Shown here: in pieces, positions 8,880-15,828 of the stretch | Layout of the letters: each line of letters opens with the position of its first letter | Position numbering within the stretch: position 1 is the stretch's first letter | NCBI GenBank assembly: GCA_018821435.1 | Contig: JAHJME010000036.1 | Span: 1 to 64,000 of the forward strand | Reading direction: 5' to 3' | Origin: Alphaproteobacteria bacterium | Lineage (GTDB): Bacteria; Pseudomonadota; Alphaproteobacteria; Caulobacterales; Caulobacteraceae | DNA: 64,000 nt | Position numbers and translations under genes: made by a program | The notes under the pieces: model-generated | Database searches by the model: none | Told to the model about the DNA's origin: nothing | What the model saw: the letters and a program-made list of their open reading frames with translations, nothing else

Positions 8880-9731
8880 CTACCGCAGCGGCGCGGGGAA
8901 CTTCGGCAGGCTGTCGAAGTCCTCGGGCACATGTTCCAGGATCACACGCGCTTTGGTCGCTTTCGCCAGGGCCTCGACCTTATCCATGCTGGCCAGGGTC
9001 TGGGCGCGGTCCGCGTTGAAGCGTGGGACCCGGCGTTCGGGCCGGCTCTGGGCGAGGTGCCACATGTCGCCGGTCAGCAGGACCGGGCCCGCCCCCTTCA
9101 GCTTCACCAGCAGAACGGTGTGCCCCGGCGTGTGGCCGGGCGCCTGGACGATGGTTACCGAGCCGTCGCCGAACACGTCGTAGTCGGCGTCGCCCTCGAT
9201 CAGCACCGTCTTGGCCGTCTCCAGCGCCGCGTAGGCGGCGAAGCCCTGGGCGTTGGCGCGGGCGGGGGCGCGGAAGGCGTAGGCGCGCTCGTCGGCGTCC
9301 ACGATCCAGGTCGAGCCGGCGAACAGGCCGGCGTTGCCGATGTGGTCGAAGTGGCTGTGCGAGATTGACAGGTACTCGATGTCGGCGGGCGTCAGGTCCA
9401 GTTGCTTGAGCTGGTCGGTCAGCTTGTGGGTGACGACGATCCCGCCCGGCGCCGTGTGGTTCGGCCGGTCGGCGATGGTCTGCGGCACGCCCGTATCCCA
9501 GATCAGGTCGCCCTTGGGATGGCGGATCAGATAGCAGGGCACGACCATGGTCGCCGTCTTGCCCTTGTAGGCGCCGTCGTCCGCGTAGGCGTCGGCGTTC
9601 TCCGTGGTCAGCCGGCCGCAGTCCATGGCGTACAGCTCGACACCCTTAGGCGGGGCCTTGGCCGCCGTCGCGGCGCCCGCGCCGAACAGCAGGGCGGCCG
9701 CCACTGCGGGGGCCAGCAGGCGCAGCGTCAT
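8880..9731 (-). CDS. Exported metallo-beta-lactamase-fold hydrolase (AHL lactonase-like)
   Basis: A 283-residue protein with a Sec signal peptide (cleavage probably after ATA, about residue 23) and a metallo-beta-lactamase core. The metal motif HSHFDHIG is at 125-132, a second His lies in APGHTPGHT, Asp in LLTGDMWH and a late His in ILEHVPED. It resembles quorum-quenching N-acyl homoserine lactonases, but that family also covers other lactonases and esterases. It is first in an operon with the acyl-CoA ligase, so it could release an acid that the ligase then activates; this is inference. Confidence 0.87.
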   Translation of the reverse strand: MTLRLLAPAVAAALLFGAGAATAAKAPPKGVELYAMDCGRLTTENADAYADDGAYKGKTATMVVPCYLIRHPKGDLIWDTGVPQTIADRPNHTAPGGIVVTHKLTDQLKQLDLTPADIEYLSISHSHFDHIGNAGLFAGSTWIVDADERAYAFRAPARANAQGFAAYAALETAKTVLIEGDADYDVFGDGSVTIVQAPGHTPGHTVLLVKLKGAGPVLLTGDMWHLAQSRPERRVPRFNADRAQTLASMDKVEALAKATKARVILEHVPEDFDSLPKFPAPLR

Positions 9732-9840
9732 CGCGTTTCCTCAGGGCTTGTTCTCGTTGGGCCGAAGCGTGGCCTGCAAGCGCCGCGGAGTCACGCCGTC
9801 GATTCAGATTGACCATCCGCCGTTCGGCGATATTGTATGA

Positions 9841-9854
9841 GTGTATGCATACAC
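9841..9854. promoter_or_regulatory. Perfect 14-bp palindrome over the gntR start codon
   Basis: GTGTATGCATACAC is an exact palindrome, and the ATG of the GntR gene sits inside it. A further TGTATG half site lies just upstream (about 9835-9839), giving TGTATGAGTGTATG. No Shine-Dalgarno sequence is visible before this ATG. A GntR operator at this place would let the protein block its own transcription or translation start; binding by this regulator is inferred. Confidence 0.55.
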
Positions 9855-10252
9855 AGGATCAATTGCTGGGCGACATCCGGATCGAGGGCAACGGCGTCCC
9901 GATCTATGTGCAGCTCCGCGACCAGGTCCTGCGGGCCATCGGCGCGGGCGCGCTCAAGCCCGGCGACCAGATGCCGACCATGCGCCAGGTGGCGGTGGCG
10001 TTTCGGATCGACCTGAACACCGTCCGCCACGCCTACGACGAGCTGGAGCGGGCCGGGGCGCTGGTGCTGGTTCGGGGCCGGGGCAGCTTCGTCGCCGAGC
10101 CGCCGGCCGGTCTGCAGGGACCCGACCATGACGCCGAGGCCGAGCGGCTCGCCCGCCAGGCCCTGGCCGCCGCCGCCGCCGCCGGGGTCGATCCCCTGGT
10201 GCTGGCCAACAAGATCACGGCGCTGGCCGCCGCGAAGGAGGACCGCCGATGA
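9845..10252 (+). CDS. GntR-family transcriptional regulator (YtrA subfamily)
   Basis: A 135-residue regulator with a GntR winged helix-turn-helix (about residues 12-80: VPIYVQLRDQVLRAI, PTMRQVAVAF, VRHAYDELERAG, RGRGSFVAE) and only a short C-terminal tail. This is the YtrA layout, without a large ligand domain. It overlaps the following SPFH gene by ATGA, so the two are translationally coupled and the regulator probably controls that membrane protein. The palindrome over its own start codon suggests autoregulation. Confidence 0.9.
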   Translation: MHTQDQLLGDIRIEGNGVPIYVQLRDQVLRAIGAGALKPGDQMPTMRQVAVAFRIDLNTVRHAYDELERAGALVLVRGRGSFVAEPPAGLQGPDHDAEAERLARQALAAAAAAGVDPLVLANKITALAAAKEDRR

Positions 10253-11151
10253 TGAATCTCAGCCCCAGTCTGAACTTGAAAGACGTGAATCCGCTCGCCC
10301 TGGTGCTCTCGACCCTCGCGGGCGTCGTCGGCGCCGTCGTGGCCGCGCAGGCCGGCGAGGGGCCCCTGCTGTGGGCCGGCCTCGCGGTCATCGCGCTGGG
10401 CGTCCTGATCCCCTTCACGATGAAGATGGCCAACCAGTGGGAGCGGGCGGTGGTGCTGCGCCTCGGCCGGCTGGACCGGATCGCCGGACCCGGCCTGTTC
10501 GTCATCATCCCGGTGATCGACCAGGTCGCCTACTGGATCGACCAGCGCATCCAGACCACCGAGTTCAACGCCCAGCAGGCGCTGTCCAAGGACACCGTGC
10601 CGGTCAACATCGACGCGGTGATCTTCTGGCAGGTGCACGACACCGAGCGCGCCGCCCTGGAGATCCACGACTATCGCCGCGCCATCCAGCAGGTGGCGGA
10701 GACCTCGCTGCGCGAGATCGTCGGCTCGTCGATGCTGTCCACCCTGCTGGCCGAGCGGACCAAGGGCGACGAGGTGCTGCGCGAGGTGATCGGGCGCAAG
10801 ACCGGCGACTGGGGTATCTCGGTGATCTCGGTGGAAATCCGCGACATCGGCGTGCCGGCCGGCCTGCAGGACGCCATGAGCCGCCAAGCCCAGGCTGAAC
10901 GCGAGCGGCTGGCGCGGGTGGCCCTGGCCCAGGCGGAGCAGGAGGTCGCCATCAAATTCGTGGAGGCCGCCGACATCTACGCCCGCTCGCCCGCGGCCCT
11001 GCAACTGCGCGCCATGAACATCATCTACGAGACGGCCAAGGAGGGCGGCGCGACGATCCTCATGCCCACCTCGATGGTCGACGCGATGAATCCCGGCGGC
11101 ATCCTGGGCCTGGCGCAACTCGCCCAGACCTCCGCCCAACCGAAGACCTGA
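10249..11151 (+). CDS. SPFH/band 7 (slipin/stomatin-like) membrane protein
   Basis: A 300-residue stomatin-family protein. Two hydrophobic stretches near the N-terminus (about 16-34 and 39-58) anchor it. The SPFH domain follows (QWERAVVLRLGRL, GPGLFVIIPVIDQV, DAVIFWQV), then a charged helical segment (RQAQAERERLARVALAQAEQE) typical of oligomerising slipins. Such proteins scaffold membrane microdomains and proteases. No NfeD partner is seen nearby. It is in an operon with the YtrA-type regulator; the serine hydrolase 10 bases downstream may be the third gene. Confidence 0.9.
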   Translation: MMNLSPSLNLKDVNPLALVLSTLAGVVGAVVAAQAGEGPLLWAGLAVIALGVLIPFTMKMANQWERAVVLRLGRLDRIAGPGLFVIIPVIDQVAYWIDQRIQTTEFNAQQALSKDTVPVNIDAVIFWQVHDTERAALEIHDYRRAIQQVAETSLREIVGSSMLSTLLAERTKGDEVLREVIGRKTGDWGISVISVEIRDIGVPAGLQDAMSRQAQAERERLARVALAQAEQEVAIKFVEAADIYARSPAALQLRAMNIIYETAKEGGATILMPTSMVDAMNPGGILGLAQLAQTSAQPKT

Positions 11152-11161
11152 GGAGGCGACG

Positions 11162-13273
11162 ATGGGAGCTGTCCTGAGACGCTGGATCCTGGCGCTTTCG
11201 ATCGCGGCGCTGGCCATGAGCGCCGTGCTGGTCCAGGCCGCGAAGGCGCAGGGGGTCGCGGGCGATTGGGTGGGGACCATGACCACCCAGAACACGGGAG
11301 CGCTCACCCTGGCTCTGCATCTCAAGGCGGTGGCGGCCGGCTACGAAGGTACGCTCGACACCATCGAACTGGGATCGAAGGGCGTGGCCGTGAAGGTCGT
11401 CACGGCGACACCGGATAAACTGGCCCTTGAAATCCCGTCTGTTCGCGGACGCTTCGAGGGGAGCTGGGACGCGGCCGCTAGGCAATGGTCCGGAACCTGG
11501 ACCACGGGTTCGGGCCAGGGCTATCCGGTGCGTTTCGTAAGCGGCCTGCCGCCGCCGCCTGTACGGGTGGAAGGGTTGGACGGCGACTGGCAGGGGGCGC
11601 TGAACGGCGGACCGGCCGGCCTGCTCCGGCTCGCGATCCACATCCGCACGGGCGCGGATGGGACCTACGCTACGCTCGACAGCATCGATCAGGGCGTCAA
11701 CGGCGTCCCCATCATGGCCAGCCGCGCGGGTCGCGAGGTCACCTTTGACATGCGCGCGCTGCGGGCCACGTTCGTCGCCGATCTCTCGGAGGACGGCTCA
11801 CGGCTGCAGGGCGAGTTCTCGCAGGGTGGTGCGCTGATGCCGCTGGTCATGACCCGCAGCGCCGATGGACCGTCGGCGCTGGCCGTCGCGCCGACGATTT
11901 CCCCGCCGCCAACCACCTGGAGCGTCCCCGACGAGGCCACGATCCGCGCCCTGTTGGCTCGGCGCATCGAGGTGGAGCACCGCGGCGTGGGCATGGTCGT
12001 GGGCACGATCTCGCCCAAGGGCCGCCGGATTGTGGCCTATGGCGGGCTCGACGCCGGCGGCCCGCCCGTTACCGGCGCCACGCTGTTCGAGATCGGATCG
12101 ATCACCAAGATCTTCACCAGCCTGCTGCTGGAGGACATGGTCCTGAAAGGCGAGGTCGGACTGGACGACCCGGTGTCGAAATACCTGCCGGCCGACGTCC
12201 GGGTTCCGACCCGCAACGGCAAGGCGATCACCCTGCGCCAGCTCGCTACCCACACCTCGGGCCTGCCGCGCGACTTCACCCACATCAAGGCCCAGCGGCT
12301 GGAGGACATCTACGCCGGCGCCGACGAGGCCCAGCTCTATAAGCTGCTGAACAGCTACGAACTGTCCCGCGACCCCGGCGCAGAGTGGAGCTACTCCAAT
12401 CTCGGCGTGGGCCTGTTGGGCGTGGCGCTGAGCCGGCGGACCGGCGAGGACCTGCCGACCCTGATCCGCCAGCGCATAACCGGGCCGCTCAAGATGCCGG
12501 CCACGACGATGGACGTGACCGCCATCCCCAAGGGCCGACTGGCGATCGGGCATGACGCCGACCTGCGCCCGACCGCGCCGTTTCCGATGGGACCGGCGGT
12601 CGCCGGGGCTGGCGCGATCCGATCATCCGCCGATGAGATGCTGAACCTGCTGGAAGCTGAGCTGGGCTATCGCCGCTCGCCGCTGGCCGCCGCCATGTCC
12701 GGCATGCTCAGCGAGGATCGCCCTGGCATGGCCGGGATGCGCCAGGCGCTCGGCTGGATGACGCTGGACACGCCCAGTGGCCGGATCGTCACCCACTCCG
12801 GCGGCACAATCGGCCAACGCGCCTTCACCGCCTTCAATCCCACGACCCGGCAGGGCGTCGTGGTGCTGTCCAATTCGGAAGGCGTCGCCGGCGCCGACGA
12901 CATCGGCCTGTTCGTGATCGCCGGCGTGCCCGTGCGGCCCTTGCCGCCCGCGCCCCCGCCGCGCGATCCGCGCCAGCCGCGCCCCGAGGTCGCCCTGACG
13001 GCCGAGGCGGCCGCGCCCTACCTCGGACGTTACCGCTTCAGCCGCAGCATCACCACGGTGGTCGGGTATGAGGCGGGACGTCTCACGCTGCAGTCCATCG
13101 CGGCGGATAAGGCCGGCCCCGCCGTACCGCTGGTCTTCCATGGCGGCGGCGCCTTCTCGCTGACCATGGGCGACGCGGATCTGGCATTCCAACTGGACGC
13201 CGCCGGCCATGCCGCGATGCTGGTGTTCCGGGGCGCGGCCGGGGAATTCCAGTCGCTGCGAACGCCGGGCTAG
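11162..13273 (+). CDS. Exported class C beta-lactamase-like serine hydrolase with duplicated N-terminal domain
   Basis: A 703-residue protein. After a signal peptide (cleavage near AKA-QG, about 29-30) come two related segments of roughly 100 residues, beginning GVAGDWVGTM (about 31) and GLDGDWQGAL (about 138). Both carry a TLDxI(D/E)xGxxGV core, so they are a tandem lipocalin-like duplication. The penicillin-binding-protein fold follows: nucleophile in SITK (S313, K316), YSN at 411 and HSGG at 545. A beta-rich C-terminal domain completes it. It is likely a periplasmic esterase or D-amino-peptidase-type enzyme rather than a drug-resistance enzyme. It starts 10 bases after the SPFH gene. Confidence 0.87.
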   Translation: MGAVLRRWILALSIAALAMSAVLVQAAKAQGVAGDWVGTMTTQNTGALTLALHLKAVAAGYEGTLDTIELGSKGVAVKVVTATPDKLALEIPSVRGRFEGSWDAAARQWSGTWTTGSGQGYPVRFVSGLPPPPVRVEGLDGDWQGALNGGPAGLLRLAIHIRTGADGTYATLDSIDQGVNGVPIMASRAGREVTFDMRALRATFVADLSEDGSRLQGEFSQGGALMPLVMTRSADGPSALAVAPTISPPPTTWSVPDEATIRALLARRIEVEHRGVGMVVGTISPKGRRIVAYGGLDAGGPPVTGATLFEIGSITKIFTSLLLEDMVLKGEVGLDDPVSKYLPADVRVPTRNGKAITLRQLATHTSGLPRDFTHIKAQRLEDIYAGADEAQLYKLLNSYELSRDPGAEWSYSNLGVGLLGVALSRRTGEDLPTLIRQRITGPLKMPATTMDVTAIPKGRLAIGHDADLRPTAPFPMGPAVAGAGAIRSSADEMLNLLEAELGYRRSPLAAAMSGMLSEDRPGMAGMRQALGWMTLDTPSGRIVTHSGGTIGQRAFTAFNPTTRQGVVVLSNSEGVAGADDIGLFVIAGVPVRPLPPAPPPRDPRQPRPEVALTAEAAAPYLGRYRFSRSITTVVGYEAGRLTLQSIAADKAGPAVPLVFHGGGAFSLTMGDADLAFQLDAAGHAAMLVFRGAAGEFQSLRTPG

Positions 13274-13920
13274 GCCAGCCCGGCCTTGCGCAGCGACTGG
13301 TATGAGCGGATCACCCGCTGCAGACGGTTCTCGCCCGAGCGGTCGCCGTTGTTGGCGTCGGGGTGCAGGCGGCGCACCAGTTCGGTGTAGCGGGCGCGGA
13401 TCTTGGCGGTGTCGGCGTTCTCGTCCAGGTCCAGGTCGGCCAGGGCATTGCGTTCGATCTTGCCCAGCTTGCGCCGTTCGGGCTCGGCCTTGCGCGCGTT
13501 CTGACCGCCGCCGCCGAACATGCTGAAGGGGTCGCGGTATCCCTGGCCCGTGCCGAACTTGGCGGTGAAGGCGGCGGCCTCGCGGCTCATGCGGCCGGCC
13601 TTCATCTCCCAGGTAGGACGACCGCCGGTCATCATCTCTTCCTGCTGGCGGCGGCGAACCTCGCCCTCGGGCAGGCCTGCGAAGAAGTTCCAGTTGCGAT
13701 TGTACTCGGCCGCATGCGGCTGACAGAACCAGTAGTGCTCGTTCAGCATGTCCCGGGCCTTGGGCGCACGCGCGCTCGCCACCCGCAGACAGTCGGGATG
13801 GTCGCAGGCCCGTTCCCCGGGCTTAAGGGCGTTGACGTCGTGCTCGGCCGCGTCCTTTTCGGACGGCGGTCGGACACGGATATCCACGAATCTAGGCTTG
13901 TATTGAAACGCGCCGGCCAT
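13270..13920 (-). CDS. J-domain protein with C-terminal DnaJ module
   Basis: A 216-residue cytosolic co-chaperone-like protein. The N-terminal part has conserved CDHPDC and FCQPHAAEYN segments that look metal-binding (Cys/His). The J domain is at the C-terminus (about 155-216) with the diagnostic HPD in RRLHPDANNGD. This architecture, next to bolA, is characteristic of Alphaproteobacteria. The ATG at 13920 is preferred; it is divergent from bolA across about 50 bases, and the two probably share a promoter region. Its stop overlaps the serine hydrolase gene. Confidence 0.9.
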   Translation of the reverse strand: MAGAFQYKPRFVDIRVRPPSEKDAAEHDVNALKPGERACDHPDCLRVASARAPKARDMLNEHYWFCQPHAAEYNRNWNFFAGLPEGEVRRRQQEEMMTGGRPTWEMKAGRMSREAAAFTAKFGTGQGYRDPFSMFGGGGQNARKAEPERRKLGKIERNALADLDLDENADTAKIRARYTELVRRLHPDANNGDRSGENRLQRVIRSYQSLRKAGLA

Positions 13921-13972
13921 GGGCCAAGTATGGAGCGGAGAAACTTCCCTGCAAGAATTGAAGATGCGGCCG

Positions 13973-14245
13973 ATGGGCGCCATATTTGAAACGATCCAAA
14001 ACAAGCTGACCGCGGCCTTCCAGCCCACGCGACTGGAGATCGAGGACGACTCCGGCCGCCACGCGGGCCACTCCGGCGCGCGGGAGGGCGGCGAGAGCCA
14101 TTTCAACGTGACGATCGAGTCGCCTGCGTTCGCGGGGACGGCGCGAGTCGCCCGCCAGCGGCTGATCCACCAGGCGCTGGCCGAGGAGTTGGCCGGGCCG
14201 GTGCACGCGCTGTCGATCAAGGCGCTGGCGCCCGGCGAGGGCTGA
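13973..14245 (+). CDS. bolA: BolA family protein
   Basis: A 90-residue BolA protein. These act with monothiol glutaredoxins in iron-sulfur cluster handling and stress response. The core is clear: IFETIQNKLTAAFQP, HAGHSGAREGGESHFNV, RQRLIHQAL and GPVHALSIKA. No conserved Cys is present, so it resembles the BolA1/3 class with a His ligand (HAGH or VHALS). An in-frame ATG 9 bases upstream (13964) is an alternative start. It is divergent from the J-domain gene. Confidence 0.92.
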   Translation: MGAIFETIQNKLTAAFQPTRLEIEDDSGRHAGHSGAREGGESHFNVTIESPAFAGTARVARQRLIHQALAEELAGPVHALSIKALAPGEG

Positions 14246-14251
14246 CTTAAG

Positions 14252-14356
14252 TTCATCTCCGCATTGGCGGGGACCGGACTATCGCTTCTCGGCGACCGGG
14301 CCGCCAACGATGCGAACGAAAAGAAAGCCTGGGTCCCCGCATTCGCGGGGATGAGT
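14252..14356. repeat. Palindromic repeat, copy 2
   Basis: The right arm (GGGTCCCCGCATTCGCGGGG then ATGAG) is intact. The left arm (TTCATCTCCGCATTGGCGGG then GACC) is partly degenerate. About 50 bases lie between them. It fills the space between bolA and the aldehyde oxidoreductase operon and ends about 20 bases before that operon's TTG start codon, so it lies within that operon's leader. Confidence 0.8.
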
Positions 14357-14377
14357 AGGTGAATTGGGAGAGACGGG

Positions 14378-14881
14378 TTGCGGACAACCATCACCGTCAA
14401 CGGCGAGGCGCGGTCGCTCGACCTCGATCCGCGCACGACGCTACTCGACACCCTGCGCGAACATCTGAAGCTGACGGGCGCCAAGAAGGGCTGCGACCAC
14501 GGCCAGTGCGGGGCCTGCACGGTGCTGGTGAACGGCGTGCGGATCAATTCCTGCCTGTCGCTGGCGGTGGCCCATGACGGCGACGAGGTGGTCTCGATCG
14601 AGGGCGTGGGGACGGTGGAGACGCTGCACCCGGTGCAGCAGGCGTTCCTGACCCATGACGCTTTCCAATGCGGCTACTGCACGCCGGGCCAGATCTGCTC
14701 GACCCTGGGCATGTTGGACGAACTGGCGGCCGGTTGGCCCAGCCAGGAAACGGCGCCCGGCGCCGCGCCCGTCTTCAACGACGCCGAGATCCGCGAGCGG
14801 ATGAGCGGGAACATCTGCCGCTGCTCGGCCTATCCCCAGATCGTGGCGGCCATCAAGGACGCCCGGGAGGCCATGGCATGA
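14378..14881 (+). CDS. paoA: Aldehyde oxidoreductase [2Fe-2S] subunit (PaoA-like)
   Basis: The 167-residue iron-sulfur subunit of a xanthine-oxidase-family molybdoenzyme. It has a plant-type ferredoxin motif (KGCDHGQCGACTVL, about 47-60) and the second 2Fe-2S site (CGYCTPGQ and CRCSAYP). The start is a TTG at 14378 preceded by GGGAGAGA. An in-frame stop at 14360-14362 leaves no room for the Tat leader found on E. coli PaoA, so this enzyme should be cytoplasmic. Its stop overlaps the FAD subunit start as ATGA. Confidence 0.92.
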   Translation: MRTTITVNGEARSLDLDPRTTLLDTLREHLKLTGAKKGCDHGQCGACTVLVNGVRINSCLSLAVAHDGDEVVSIEGVGTVETLHPVQQAFLTHDAFQCGYCTPGQICSTLGMLDELAAGWPSQETAPGAAPVFNDAEIRERMSGNICRCSAYPQIVAAIKDAREAMA

Positions 14882-15828
14882 AGGCCTTCACCTACGAACG
14901 GGCCAGCGACGCCAAGGCCGCGGTCAGGGCGGCGGCGGAGACGCCCGGCGCGCGGTTTATCGCCGGCGGCACCAACCTGTTGGACCTGATGAAGCTGGAG
15001 ATCGAACAGCCGCAGCATCTGATCGACGTCAGCCGCCTGCCGATGGCTGGAATCGAGGAAACGGCCACGGGCGGCCTGCGCCTCGGCGCCGCGGCGACCA
15101 ACAGCGCGGTGTCGGCCGATGAGCGGGTGCGCGCGCGCTATCCGGTGCTGTCCGAAGCGATCCTGGCGGGCGGTTCGCCGCAGCTGCGCAACAAGGCCAG
15201 CGTCGCGGGCAATCTGCTGCAGCGGACCCGGTGCGCCTATTTCTACGACACCTCCAAGCCCTGCAATAAGCGCCAGTCGGGCTCGGGCTGCGGGGCGCTG
15301 GAGGGGCTGAACCGCAACGCCGCGATCTTCGGCGCCAGCGACGCCTGCATCGCCACCCACACCTCGGACATGGCCGTGGCCCTGACCGCCCTCTGCGCCG
15401 ACATCGAGACGCTGACGCCTTCGGGCGACGCGCGGCGGTTCCCGCTGGCCGACCTGCACCGGCTTCCGGGCGAGACTCCACACATCGAAACGCACCTGAT
15501 CGCCGGCGAGTTGATCACCGCCGTCGTGCTGCCGCCGCCTCCGCCGGGCGCACAGGCCTATCGCAAGGTCCGCGACCGGGCGTCCTACGCCGGCGGGCTG
15601 GCCAGCGTGGCCGTGGCCGGCGGACAGGTCGCGCTGGGGATGGTGGCCCACAAGCCTTGGCGGGCCGAGGCGGCCGAGGCGGCGCTGTCGTCGGGCGCTT
15701 CGGCGTCGGAGGCCATCGCCCAGGAATTGGCGGGCGCTAGCCCCCTGGGGCGCAACGACTTCAAGATTCCACTGGTGGCGCGGCTGGCGACGGCGGTGAT
15801 CACGGACGTGGCAGGGAGAGCGGCATGA
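14878..15828 (+). CDS. paoB: Aldehyde oxidoreductase FAD-binding subunit (PaoB-like)
   Basis: The 316-residue FAD subunit, which passes electrons from the iron-sulfur centres to the acceptor. It has the VAO/PCMH-type FAD segment IAGGTNLLDLMK (about 22-33) and SVAGNLLQRTRC. A cysteine set (RTRC, SKPC, GSGC within about residues 117-140) matches the extra [4Fe-4S] loop of PaoB rather than xanthine dehydrogenase. It overlaps both neighbours by 4 bases (ATGA each side), so the three subunits are translationally coupled. Confidence 0.92.
   Translation: MKAFTYERASDAKAAVRAAAETPGARFIAGGTNLLDLMKLEIEQPQHLIDVSRLPMAGIEETATGGLRLGAAATNSAVSADERVRARYPVLSEAILAGGSPQLRNKASVAGNLLQRTRCAYFYDTSKPCNKRQSGSGCGALEGLNRNAAIFGASDACIATHTSDMAVALTALCADIETLTPSGDARRFPLADLHRLPGETPHIETHLIAGELITAVVLPPPPPGAQAYRKVRDRASYAGGLASVAVAGGQVALGMVAHKPWRAEAAEAALSSGASASEAIAQELAGASPLGRNDFKIPLVARLATAVITDVAGRAA

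Noticed and set aside
8880..9731. Specific call as AHL lactonase (quorum quenching)
   Set aside because: The fold and HxHxDH motif fit, but no luxI/luxR genes are nearby and related lactonases/esterases cannot be told apart from sequence alone.
11162..13273. AmpC-type antibiotic resistance beta-lactamase
   Set aside because: The SxxK/YSN/HSGG motifs also occur in many esterases and peptidases; the extra domains and 703-residue length argue against a resistance enzyme.
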